The position numbers were made by a program, and so were the translations under genes. A stretch of 64,000 bases of DNA from Bos javanicus (taxonomy: Eukaryota; Chordata; Mammalia; Artiodactyla; Bovidae), in NCBI RefSeq assembly GCF_032452875.1, contig NC_083878.1, forward strand, positions 57,517,378 through 57,581,377, in the 5' to 3' direction. Below the pieces are notes generated by a model. That model was not told the DNA's origin, did not search any database, and was given only the letters and a program-made list of their open reading frames with translations. This document shows positions 11,809-22,400 of this stretch, in pieces (position 1 is the first letter of the stretch; each line of letters starts with the position of its first letter).

Positions 11809-11809
11809 T

Positions 11810-12025
11810 TATGTGTGCTAAGTTGCTTCAGTGTGTCTGACTCTTTGGGACCCTATGGATGATAGCCCTCCAGGCCCTCTGTCCATGGGATTCTCCAGTC
11901 AAGAATACTGGAGTGGGTTGCCATTCCCTTTTCCAGGGGACCTTCATGACCCAGGGATAAACCCACATCTCATGTTTCCTGCATTGGTAGGTGAGTTCTT
12001 TACCACTCATGCCACCTGGGAAGCA
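11810..12025 (-). mobile_element. Bov-tA SINE
   Basis: A minus-strand SINE with Bov-A body (tccagtcaagaatactggag), 'gacccagggataaacccaca' and the tRNA-derived head (ccactcatgccacctgggaa). It lies directly upstream of the nested BovB block. Confidence 0.93.
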
Positions 12026-12314
12026 GAGACAGAATATTTTGAGGCAGAACAAAATAACAAGCTATGGTTTTTCCAGTAGTCATGTATGACTGTGAGAGTT
12101 AGACTATAAAGAAGACTGAGCACAGAAAAATTGATGCTTTTGAGCTGTGGTGTTGGAGAACATTCTTGAATAATAGTAGTCCAAGGGAGTAAAAAGAGAT
12201 TAAACTAGTTAATCCTAAAGGAAATCAGTCCTGAATATTCATTGGAAGAAGAAGCGAAAAGCAAAGGAGAAAAGGAAAGATATAAGCATCTGAATGCAGA
12301 GTTCCAAAGAATAG

Positions 12315-12442
12315 CACATGTACACATGTATACCTGTGGCGGATTCACTTTGATATTTGGCAAAACTAATACAATTATGTAAAGTTTAAAAATAAAATAA
12401 AATTTAAAAAAATAAAATAAAATAATGAGAAAAAAAAAAAAA
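12315..12442 (+). mobile_element. L1 3' end (bovine type) in BovB
   Basis: The text 'cacatgtacacatgtatacc', 'tgatatttggcaaaactaat' and a long A-rich tail match the 3' end of ruminant L1. BovB sequence resumes at about 12,446, but roughly 20 bp expected from other BovB copies are missing at the junction. Possible short TSDs are aagaata and aagaaat. Confidence 0.87.
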
Positions 12443-12570
12443 GAAATCAGTGATCAATGCAAAGAAATAGAGGAAAACAACAGAATGGGAAAGACTAGAG
12501 ATCTCTTGAAGAAAATTAGAGTGAAAAAAAAAAGAACATTAGAGATACCAAGGGAACATTTTATGCAAAG

Positions 12571-14125
12571 ATGGGCTCGATAAAGGACAGAAATGGTATG
12601 GACCTAACAGAAGCAGAAGATATTAAGAAGAGGTGGCAAGAATACACAGAATCACTGTACAAAAAAGATCTTCACGACCCAGATAATCATGATAGTGTGA
12701 TCACTGACCTAGAGCCAGACATCCTGGAATGTGAAGTCAAGTGGGCCTTGGAAAGCATCACTATGAATAAAGCTAGTGGAGGTGATGGAATTCCAGTTGA
12801 GCTCTTTCAAATCCTGAAAGATGATGCTGTGAAAGTGCTGCACTCAATATGCCAGTAAATTTGGAAAACTCAGCTGTGGCCACAGGACGGGAAAAGGTCG
12901 GTTTTCATTCCAATCCCAAAGAAAGGCAATGCCAAAGAATGCTCAAACTACCACACAATTGCACTCATCTCACACACTAGTAAAATGATGCTCAAAATTC
13001 TCCAAGCCAGGCATCAGCAGTATGTGAACCATGAACTTCCAGATGTTCAAGCTGGTTTTAGAAAAGGCAGAGGAACCAGAGATCAAATTGCCAACATCCG
13101 CTGGATCAACAAAAAAGCAAGAGAGTTCCAGAAAAACATCTATTTCTGCTTTACTGACTATGCCAATGCCTTTGACTATGTGGACCACAATAAACTGTGG
13201 AGAATTCTGAAAGAGATGGGAATACCGGACCATCTGATCTACCTCTTGAGAAACCTAGATGCAGGTCAAGAAGCAGCAGTTAGAACTGGACATGGAACAA
13301 CAGACTGGTTCCAAATAGGAAAAGGAGTATGTCAAGGCTGTATATTGTCACCCTGCTTATTTAACTTATATGCAGTATATATCATGAGAAACGCTAGGCT
13401 GGAAGAAGCACAAGATGGATCAAGATTGCCAGGAGAAATATCAATAACCTCAGATATGCAGATGACACCACCCTTATGGCAGAAAGTGAAGAGGAACTAA
13501 AGAGCCTCTTGATGAAAGTGAAAGAGGAGAGTGAAAAAGTTAGCTTCAAGCTCAACATTCAGAAAACTAAGATCATGGCATCTGGTCCCAGATAGATGGG
13601 GAAACAGTGGAAACAATGGCTGACTTTATTTTCTGGGCTCCAAAATCAGTGCAGATGGTGACTGCAGCCATGAAATTAAAAGACGCTTACTCCTTGGAAG
13701 GAAAGTTATGACTAACCTAGACAGCACATTAAAAAGCAGAGACATTACCTTGCCACAAAGTCCGTCTAGTCAAGACTATGGTTTTTCCAGTGGTCATATA
13801 TGGATGTGAGAGTTGGACTGTGAAGAAAGCTGAGCACTGAAGAATTGATGCTTTTGAACTGTGGTGTTGGAGAAGACTCTTGAGAGTGCCTTGGACTGCA
13901 AGGAGATCCAACCAGTCCATCCTGACGGAGATCAGTCCTGGGTGTTCATTGGAAGGACTGATGCTGAAGCTGAAACTCCAATACTTCCAATACTTCCTCA
14001 TGCGAAAAGTTGATGCACTGGAAAAATCCCTGAGCTGGGAGGGATTGGGGGCAGAGGAGAAGGGAACAACAGAGGATGAGATGGCTGAATGGCATCACCG
14101 ACTTGATGGACATGAGTTTGAATAA
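12571..14125 (+). pseudogene. BovB ORF2 relic (RT domain and C-terminus)
   Basis: ORF2 of BovB encodes an endonuclease-reverse transcriptase that copies its RNA into a nicked chromosomal target. Here only the linker, RT and C-terminal parts remain. Readable pieces are 12,571-12,858 (thumb-proximal linker and start of RT), 12,985-13,500 (fingers and palm) and 13,880-14,125 (C-terminal region). The YADD catalytic codons are intact in DNA at 13,455-13,466. However, a small indel just before them shifts the frame, and stops follow. The endonuclease domain is absent because of 5' truncation. The coding potential is dead. It cannot be a host gene, because the same frame pieces recur in the other BovB copies of the window. 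Confidence 0.88.
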
Positions 14126-14619
14126 ACTCTGGGAGTTGGTGATGGACAGGGAGCCCTGGTGTGCTGCGATTCATGGGGTCACACAGAGTCAGACACGACT
14201 GAGCGATTGAACTGAACTCAACTGAAAGGTAATCAGTCCTGAATGTTCATTGGGAGGACTGATGTTGAAGCTGAAACTCCAATACTTTGGCCACCTGATA
14301 TGAAGAACTGACTCATCTGAAAAGTCTCTGATGCTGGGAAAGATTGAAGACAGGAGAAGGAGACAACAGAGGATGAGATAGTTGGATGGCATCACCAACT
14401 CAATGGACATGAGTTTGAGCAAGCTCTGGGAGTTGGTGATAAACAGGAAAGCCAGGCGTGCTGCAGTCCATGGGATCACAAAGAGTTGGACACAACTGAG
14501 CGACTGACTTGAACTGAAAATAACAAAAATCTTTCACCATTTGGAAAAATTTGTGTGTAATGAATTTCTCAAACCTTCCTACCTATATCATCCTTGGAAA
14601 GCAGAAATTACTTTTTGCA

Positions 14620-14725
14620 AGTATATATATTTTTATTATTTTTTAATTGAAGTTGTTAATTATGACGTGTTAGTTTCTGGTATATAGCAAAGTGATTCAG
14701 ATCTATCTATCTATAAAGATAGATA
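14620..14725 (-). repeat. L1 3' UTR fragment
   Basis: The text 'attttttaattgaagttgtt' followed by 'gtgttagtttctggtatata' and 'gcaaagtgattcagatctat' matches the reverse complement of an L1 3' UTR. It is followed by a tatctatc repeat. Confidence 0.7.
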
Positions 14726-15185
14726 ATGTATATGCTAATACTTTTTAATGTATTTGCTAGTACTTTTACTGTTTTTGTACTTGTTGACCCCAAACTCTTA
14801 ATTTATCCTTCTTCCCATGAATAACTTTTAATGAATGTTCCACTGTGTTGTACTCAAATTACATAATCATGTATCTGGAAAAAAAAAAAAAGCCACATCT
14901 CATTCAAGATAACTTATAAATACCTTCCACAGCACAGGTGAAAAATAAATAACAAGAAAATAGCACAAAATTTCAGTAAGTTAAAAACACTATGCCAATG
15001 CATAGAAATAAAAGAGAAATCTAAAAATGACAAATGACTTTGTAATAATTATTTTTCAAATTCCTCCAAGAGATAAATGACAGAATTGCCATTAGAAAAC
15101 AAGACCAATAGATTATCATAAAAAAACAAAAGCAAGTGTGAATATAAAATAGTACAAACTATAAAGTACAAATACAATAGTACAA
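14726..15185. other. Unassigned AT-rich stretch
   Basis: Includes an A13 run at about 14,879-14,892. Part may belong to the L1 downstream, but I cannot align it by eye. Confidence 0.4.
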
Positions 15186-17185
15186 GCTTCTTTCTCCATG
15201 CCCTGGTCCTGCTCTGGGAGAGTGTACTCCAGCCATCACTTGGCCAGTTCCCACCTGAATAGGCTCATGTGCTCCAGCTGCAGTGTAGGTGGGCTCTCAC
15301 ACCAAATGGTGCCTCAGCAGGCCCTTGGAGCAGATGTCAGTGGAATGCCTATGTGCAAAGGTAGGGCTGAAACCGCAAATGAGTCCCAGGGACTGCATGA
15401 CTTAGAAAGCAAGGCTAAAATCTTTCTCTGCTGCTGTGTTAGCCTTGGATTTACACCTCCAACACAGACTTTATAAATTCACTGCCTGTGGGATATCTGA
15501 ATAGAGAACAGCCTATTCAGGACAGACCTGCCTTAGAAGCTGTGGGCTTTGTAGGTGTGTGCATGTAGGGACTAAGCTGGGCCAGGGTCTGAGCTGCCTT
15601 CGCAGCTCCCACAAAAATTCTGCAGGTGTAATTACTGCAGTCCTGGGACCTGACTTCAGTGGATCTGTGCTAGTGATCTTGTGAAAAAAACACTTGAAGA
15701 GATGCCAGGGCCAATTACTGCCATTCCCAAGGTTGAGAAAGAGGGTTGAGTCAGTGCCAGCAACAGTTTACTTCGTGAGCCCACACACTGGATGTGACAC
15801 AGCAGAGCACTTTTATTGGTGAATAGCTCTGAAAGACGAATATTCAGTGGCTCCTCTCCCAATGGGAGCACTCCAATCCTGTCTACCTCTCACACCACAG
15901 CTCAGAAACAGATCTGGGGGCTTCTACTCCAAAAACTAGGCAGGAGATCCTGCCCCTGATAGGAAAGTGACAACCACAGAGCATAGAGGAGGCACTGCAC
16001 AACTTCTAGCAATGACTCTGATAACCACAACATCAGTTACACCTCCTAATAAGGGAATAATGGCCAGCAAACATTGAGGAAAAAGGTGGCAGACATCCAT
16101 ACTAAAAACTTCCCTTTTACCAAAAGAATTAAACCCACACAGGCTACATAGGGATGCTACATAGGGATGAACCCACATAAAAATAGCTCTCCAAGACCAG
16201 AGTGGATAATTGCTTCTTCTACTCACAGGGCAAGAGAAATATAAGTTAAATGAAGAAGAAAAGGAACTACTCTTAATTAAATGATCAAGAGAGTTCCCAC
16301 AAATGAACAATGAAACAGACCTCTTCAGTTCTATAGACACCAAGTTCAAAAAAGGAGATAATGAAAAAAACTAAAAGATTAAGCAGACTATTGACAGAAC
16401 TGTGGATTACTGTGAAAAGGAACCAGAAAGTATATGGAGGAACCAAGAAAATTTTAAAAATTCATTTGCAGAAGTAAAGTGGACCTAAAGGCAATGAATA
16501 ACAAAATTAAGAATTTGGAAGAATAAATGACCTAGGAGATAGAATAATTGAAATTATCCAAGCAGAAGTCCAGACAGAAGTTTAGTTCAGTTCAGTCGCT
16601 CAGTCATGTCTAACTCTTTGCGACCCCATGAACCACAGCACAACAGGCCTCCCTGTCCATCACCAACTCCTGGAGTCCACTCAAACCCATGTCCATTGAG
16701 TCGGTGATGTTATCCAACCATTTATCCTCTGTTGTCCCCTTCTCCTCACGCCCTCAATCTTTCCCAATATCAGGGTTTTTTCCAATGAGTCAGCTCTTCG
16801 CATCAGGTGGCCAAAGTATTGGAGTTTCAGCTTCAACATCAGATAGCCAAATGAAAAAAAAAAAAAAAAAAGAAAGTGAAAACAATATAAAAGACATATT
16901 GGGTTACATAAACCATGACAATATACACATAATGGGGATCCTGAAAGGATAAGAAAGGGAAAAGGGGACTGAAAAGGCATTTGAAGAAATTATGGCTGAA
17001 AACTTGCCAAACCTAAAGAAGGAAACAGAGATCTAGGTAGAGGGAACACTGAGGGTCCCAAAGAATATAGACCCAAACAGAATTACACCAAGATATAAAA
17101 AATGGCAGAAGTTAAAGACAAAGAGAGAATTCTAAAGGTAGCAAGAGAAAAACAAAAAAAGTTATACAAGAAAACACTCATCAGT
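15186..17185 (+). mobile_element. Old L1: 5' UTR-like region and ORF1 relic
   Basis: 15,186-16,230 is GC-richer and reads like an L1 5' UTR, ending in 'aaaatagctctccaagacca'. From 16,230 the text is A-rich and follows old L1 ORF1 order ('gaaaacttgccaaacctaaa', 'attacaccaagatataaaaa', 'ggcagaagttaaagacaaag', 'ttctaaaggtagcaagagaa'). Frames are broken throughout. A BovB fragment interrupts it at 16,582-16,842. It stops abruptly at 17,185, where a minus-strand BovB begins. I could not find its continuation beyond 21,290. The 5' UTR call is weaker than the ORF1 call. Confidence 0.6.
16582..16842 (-). mobile_element. BovB 3' fragment in L1
   Basis: Minus-strand BovB 3' terminus (ttagttcagttcagtcgctc) through 'aagtattggagtttcagctt'. 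It is followed by 'agatagccaaatg' and an A run of about 18 (16,854-16,871) that belongs to the surrounding DNA. No secure TSD. Confidence 0.9.
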
Positions 17186-19282
17186 TCAGCTCAGTCCAGT
17201 CACTCAGTCATGTCTGATTTTTGTTACCCCATGGACTGCAGCATGCCTGGCTTCCCTGTCCATCACCAACTCCTGGCCTACTCAACTCAAGTCAGTCGAG
17301 TCGATAATGCCATCCAACCATCTCATCCTCTGTCATACCCTTCTCCCACCTTCAATCTTTCCCAGCATCAAGGTCTTTACCACTGAGTCAGTTCTTCACA
17401 TCAGGTGGCCAAAGTATTGAAGCATCAGCTTCAGCAACAGTCCCTCAATGAATATTCAGGACTAATTTCTTTTAGTATTGACTGGTTTGATCTCTCTGCA
17501 GACCAAGGGACTTTCAAGAGTCTTTTTCAGCAACACAATTCAAAAGCATCAATTCTTTGGCACTCAGTTTTCTTTATGTTCCAACTCTCACACCCATACA
17601 TGACTACTGGATAAACCATAGCTTTGACTAGACAGATCTTTGTCCGCAAAGTAACATCTCTTCTTTTTAATATGCTGTCAAGTTTGGTCATAGCTTTTCT
17701 TCCAAGGAGCAAGCATCTTTTAATTTTGTGGCTGCAGTCAGCATCTGGAGCACAAGAAAATAAAGTCTGTCACTGCTTCCATTGTTCCCCCATCTATTTG
17801 CCATGAAGTGATGGGACCAGATGCCATGATCTTCATTTTTTGAATATTGAGTTTTACCATTTTTTTCCTTCTCTTCTTTTACTTTCATCAAGAGTCTCTT
17901 TAGCTCCTCTTCAATTTCTGCCATTAGGGTGGTGTCAACTGTTTATCTGAGGTTATTGATATTTCTCCCAGCAATCTTGATTCCAGCTTGTGCTTCATCC
18001 AATCCAGCATTTCGCATGATATACTCTGCATATAAGTTAAATAAGCAGGCTGACAATATACATCTTTGATGTACTCCTTTCCCAACTTGGAACGAGTCCA
18101 TTGTTCCATCTGCTGTTCTAACTATTGTTTCTTGACCTGCATACAGATTTCTCAGGGGGCAGATCAAGTGGTCTGGTATTTCCAACTCTTTAAGAATTTT
18201 CCACAGTTTGTTGTGATCCACAGGGTCAAAGGCTTCAGTGCAGTCAATGTAGCAGAAGTGTATACTTTTCTGGAATTCCCTTGCTTTTACTATGATCCAA
18301 TGGATGTTGTCATTTTGACATCTGGTTCCTCTGCCTTTTCTAAATCCAGCTTGTACATCTGGAAGTCCTCATTTTATGTACTGTTGAAGCCTAGCCTAAA
18401 GGATTTTGAATGTTACTTTGCTAGCATGTGAAATGAAGGTAATAGTGTGGTAGCTTGAATATTCTTTGGCATTACCTTTCTTTGATATAGGAAAGAAAAC
18501 TGACCTTTTCCTGTCTTACAGCCACTGCTGAGTTTTCTAAATCTGTTGGTATATCAAGCGTAGCACTTTAACAGTATCATCTTTTAGGGTTTGAAATAGT
18601 TCAGCTGGAATTCCATCACCTCCTCTAGCTTTGTTTGTAGTAATTAATGCTTCCTAAGAACCATTTGACTTCACACTCCAGGATGTCTGACTCTAGGTGA
18701 GTGAACACAACATCATGGTTATCTGGGTCACTGAAACTTTTTTATACAGTTCTTTCATGTATTCTTGTCACCTCTTATTCTCTTTTGCTTCTGTTACATC
18801 CTTGCCATTTCTGTCCTTTATTGTGACCATCTTTACATGAAATGTTCCCTTGATATCTCTCATTTCTTGAAGAAATCTCTAGTCTTTCCCATTCTATTGT
18901 TTGCCTCTATTTCTTTGCATTGATCACTTAGGAAGGCTATCTTATCTCTCTTTGCTTTTCTCTGGAACTCTGAATTCAAATGGGAATATTGCTCCCTTTC
19001 TCCTTTGCCTTTAACTTCTTTTCTCAGCTATTTGTAAGGCCTCCTCAGACATTCACTTTGCCTTCTTGCATTTCTCTTTCTTGGGGATTGTTTTGGTCAC
19101 CACTTTCTATAGGTGTTATGAATCTCCAGACATAGTTCTTCAGGTATTCTATCTGCCAGATCTCATCCCTTGATTCATCACCTACACTGTATCATCATAA
19201 GGGATTTGATTTAGGTCATGCTGGAATGGCCTAGTTGTTCTCCTTACCTTCTTCAATTTGAACCTGGATTCTGCAATAAGGG

Positions 19283-19451
19283 GGTTTCCCTTTTGGCTGG
19301 TAAAGAATCTGCCTGAAATGCAGGAGAACTCCAAGATCCCCTGAAGAAGGGAAAGGCTACCCACTCCAGTATTCTGGCTTGGAGAATTCCATGGACTGTA
19401 TAGTCCAAGCGGTCGCAAAGAGTCGGACACAACTGAGTGACTTTCATTTAC
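19283..19451 (+). mobile_element. Bov-tA SINE in BovB
   Basis: The head 'gggtttcccttttggctggt', body 'cccactccagtattctggct' and end 'ggacacaactgagtgacttt' are present. TSDs are tgcaataagg (~19,272-19,281) and tgcaacaagg (~19,454-19,463), derived from one BovB site with one mismatch. Confidence 0.92.
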
Positions 19452-19807
19452 TTTGCAACAAGGAACTTATGATCTGAGCCACAGTCAGCTCCAGATCTTG
19501 CTTTTTCTGATTGAATAGAGCATCTCCATCTTTGGCTTCAAAGATTATAGTTAATTTGATTTTGGTATTAACCATCTGGTGATGTCCATCTGTAGAGTTG
19601 TCTTTTGTGTTATTGGAAGAGGGTGTTTGCTATGACCAATGCATTCTCTTGTCAAAACTATAGCCTTTGCCCTACTTCATTTTATACTCCAAGGCCAAAC
19701 TTGCTTGTTACTCCAGGTACCTCTTGACTTCCTACTTTTGAATTCCAATCCCCTATGATGAAAAATACATCTTTTTTTGGTGTTAGTTCTAGAAATTCTT
19801 TTAGGTC

Positions 19808-20345
19808 TCCCTCCTTGGAAGGAAAGTTATGACCAATCTAGATAGCATATTCAAAAGCAGAGACATTACTTTGCCAAAAAAGGTCCATCTAGTCAAGGCT
19901 ATGGTTTTTCCTGTGGTCATGTATGGATGTGAGAGTTGGACTGTGAAGAAGGCTGAGCACTGAAGAATTGATGCTTTTGAAGTGTGGTGTTGGAGAAGAC
20001 TATGAGAGTCCCTTGGACTGCAAGGAGATCCAACCAGTCCATTCTGAAGGAGATCAGCCCTGGGATTTCTTTGGAAGGAATGATGCTAAAGCTGAAACTC
20101 CAGTACTTTGGCTACCTCATGCGAAGAGTTGACTCATTGGAAAAGACTCTGATGCTGGGAGGGGTTGGGGGCAAGAGAAGAAGGGGACGACAGAGGATGA
20201 GATGGCTGGATGGCATCACCAACTCGATGGACGTGAGTCTGAGTGAACTCCAGGAATTGGTGATGGACAGGGAGGCCTGGCGTGCTGCGACTCATGGGGT
20301 TGCAAAGAGTCAGACATGACTGAGTGACTGAACTGAACTGAACTG
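19808..20345 (+). mobile_element. BovB 3' part inserted antisense in older BovB
   Basis: A young-looking, 5'-truncated BovB (starts 'ctccttggaaggaaagttat') runs to the BovB terminus at about 20,345. The host BovB text continues on both sides ('ttctagaaattcttttaggt' before, 'ccattcaacttcagtttctt' after). A few bases of the host copy are missing at the junction. A 111-codon frame (19,984-20,319) is the ORF2 C-terminus. Confidence 0.92.
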
Positions 20346-20939
20346 ACAACCATTCAACTTCAGTTTCTTCAGCATTAATGGTTGTGTCATAGATATTGAT
20401 TACTGTGATGTTAAATGGCTTGCCTTGGAAACAAACCAAGATACTCTGTCATTTTTGAAATTGCGCCCAAGTACTGCATTTCACACTCTTTTCTGGATTA
20501 TGAGGGCTGTTCCATTCCTTCTAAGGGATTCTTGCCACAGGGGTAGATATAACGGCCATCTGAATTAAATTCACCCATTCCCATGCATTTTATTTCACTG
20601 ATTCCTAAAATGTCGATGTCATCTTGCCATATCCTATTTGTCCACTTCCAATTTATGCCTTGATTCATGAACTTAACATTCCAGATTCCTATGCAATATT
20701 ATTCTTTACAGCATCAAACTTTACTTTCATCACCAGACATATCCACAACTGGGCATCATTCCCACTTTTGTGCAGCCTGTTTATTATTTATGGGGTTATT
20801 TCTCCACTCTTCCACAGTAGCATATTGAACAGTTACTAAGCTAGTGGTCATATTTTCCAGTTTTATATTTTTTAATGTTTTCATACTGTTCATGGGGTTC
20901 TCAAGGCAAGAATACTGAACTGGTTTGCAATTCCCTTCT

Positions 20940-21290
20940 CTAGTGAACCACATTTTGTCTGGCCCAGACTAGCAGAGATGTGCCCTTCAGCTGCTCCATG
21001 TAGCCAGAGGACATGGCCAGTGCCCTGGTTGTGCCACTGCTGGTTCTCTTGAGTGTGTAAACCTTTACCAGCTGCTGGGTGTTGGTCAATATGCCACCTG
21101 GGGGCCTGGACCAAGGCCCTGCTGGAATTGTTGGCTGTAGCTGATGTTGGAGAATGCCCAGGAGCAGAAGGTTCCCTGGTCTCTCTGCTGCCACTGGCTA
21201 TCCTGGGGTCTTATGCATCACCCTAGGGCCTCGAGGAGCAGAGGGTTCTCCAGCCTCATGTTGCCTCTGGCCACTCTGAGGCCATACTTC
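20940..21290 (-). other. GC-rich 5' region of the minus-strand BovB, with internal repeat
   Basis: Read on the minus strand, this is the 5' end of the BovB copy. It holds two related blocks of roughly 70-80 bp (about 21,225-21,290 and 21,150-21,215), each with a 'gccag...ggcagcag' or 'gccagaggcaac' start and an '...ctgctcct' end. An 84-codon frame (20,940-21,194) has no family I know. The wording differs from the BovB 5' piece at 61,681-61,895. Confidence 0.5.
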
Positions 21291-21294
21291 AATT

Positions 21295-22270
21295 AAGTTT
21301 AAATATAAATTAGTACACAATCAAAAACTTAGCATTGTTATAAAATATAAAGGTTTAAGAGAAAACCTACTAAGTATTCAAAGGACAAATATTATGAATG
21401 AAAGAAATGAAGATGACTGCAGGCTTCTTGCAGTAACTACTGATGTCAGGTGTTAATAAAAATTTCCATACTTGACACCCAAGGAGTCCATTGAATTTCT
21501 ACAACACTACACTAGCATTTATGGGAGCAGTGAACTTACTATTAAAAATTGCTACCCAAAGATAGCATCAGAAATGAATTCAAAGAATATCAAGATAATG
21601 GAAAAAAATAACAGGACAAAATGGTGGGAAGAAAGGACAATAATGAGCTCTCTAATTAGGAAAATTAGGTTGGTAGATCCAACTTTATAAGGCAACTAAG
21701 AAAATGAAATCAATATTCTAACTTACAATAACATGAAAGATAGGGTAGACAAGAAAGGGGAGAGACTCTTAAAGATGTTAGCATGTTAATTTGGGTGATC
21801 TGGCAAGAGGAAAGATGTGCTGAATAAAATTAGAATGCATTTGCAAAAACATAAGTAAGCATTTTCAAAATTTATGAAATTTTCTTATGTTTGCAAAAAC
21901 ATAAGTAAGCATTTACAAAATTTAAATTTTCAGGAAATATATGCTTTCTTTAATTTCTAAAACATCAGCTGTAAAAAACAGAAAAAAATAACTTTTGAAT
22001 TGTGTACATTAAATATGTGTGTTTATAATACATCAATAAAACATTTTTTAAAGTAATTAAACAGAAGAAGCTAATGGAGAACAACATAATTGTGGGTGTG
22101 TGCACATGTGTGTGTAACATTTATAACATCAGAAAGGATTGAAGGATTTGTAACCAAATGTAAGAACAGCATTAATGAAAAATTAATAACAAAATGTGAA
22201 TAATTTCAAAATAATAAAATATGCATCAACAATATTAAGGGATATTAAACAGTAACAAAGAAAATACTAT
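21295..22270. other. Unassigned AT-rich stretch with a local tandem duplication
   Basis: A ~35-bp stretch beginning ttgcaaaaacataagtaagc occurs twice with period 50 (21,840-21,873 and 21,890-21,924, one mismatch). No gene or family is otherwise recognised. Confidence 0.5.
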
Positions 22271-22274
22271 ACTA

Positions 22275-22400
22275 AACTTTCATTAGATTGGCAAAATTTA
22301 AATATTGATAATAGAAAGTGCTAGCAAGGAACCCAGGAAAGGAAAGCATCTTAAATATTGATGGGTGGAAAATAACTTTGAAAAGTATTTTCAGAAAATC
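22275..22400 (+). repeat. Possible L1 fragment
   Basis: The phrases 'attggcaaaatttaaatatt', 'agtgctagcaaggaacccag' and 'ataactttgaaaagtatttt' loosely follow a late ORF2/3' region of old L1. Weak, by eye only. Confidence 0.35.

Larger units (their letters stand above)
12249..14224 (+). mobile_element. Younger BovB LINE inserted in older BovB
   Basis: A 5'-truncated BovB starts in the endonuclease-RT linker (aagcgaaaagcaaaggagaa) and ends at the BovB 3' terminus near 14,221. It is flanked by the 32-bp duplication noted for the older copy. It is itself interrupted by an L1 3' fragment at 12,315-12,442 and by a 16-bp A-rich micro-insertion near 12,530. Confidence 0.85.
12057..14517 (+). mobile_element. 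Older BovB 3' part, split by a younger BovB
   Basis: The older copy covers 12,057-12,248 (from 'gctatggtttttccagtagt' to 'cctgaatattcattggaag') and resumes at 14,225-14,517, ending at the BovB terminus. The two arms share a near-identical 32-bp stretch (12,217-12,248 and 14,225-14,256, three mismatches), which behaves as the TSD of the element between them. The older arms are more diverged than the inserted copy. Confidence 0.82.
17527..20720 (-). pseudogene. BovB ORF2 relic (endonuclease and RT)
   Basis: Minus-strand pieces of BovB ORF2 are present: C-terminus 17,527-17,712; connection 17,688-17,924; RT palm and thumb 17,924-18,221; fingers and linker to ~19,100; endonuclease from ~19,460 to 20,720 with the two insertions inside. 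Many frameshifts and stops separate the pieces. The DNA at the catalytic tetrad near 17,940 no longer reads YADD. In the intact family this protein nicks DNA with an APE-like nuclease and primes reverse transcription. Here it is clearly dead. Its value is as an old reference copy: at the place where two younger copies lack one base, it has the longer form. Confidence 0.85.
17186..21290 (-). mobile_element. Near-full-length BovB LINE with two internal insertions
   Basis: The minus-strand copy starts with the BovB 3' terminus at about 17,186. It runs back through the C-terminus, RT (to ~18,930), linker and endonuclease (19,450-20,640), and the leader segment (20,640-20,945, containing 'catggggttctcaaggcaag'). 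It ends in a GC-rich 5' region at about 21,290. A Bov-tA SINE (19,283-19,451) and an antisense BovB 3' part (19,808-20,345) interrupt it. Subtracting these leaves about 3.4 kb, close to full length for BovB. It is highly diverged from the young copies. Confidence 0.85.

Noticed and set aside
15936..16349. 137-codon minus-strand frame
   Set aside because: It lies antisense to what reads as L1 5' UTR and ORF1 start; no domain or conserved motif is visible.
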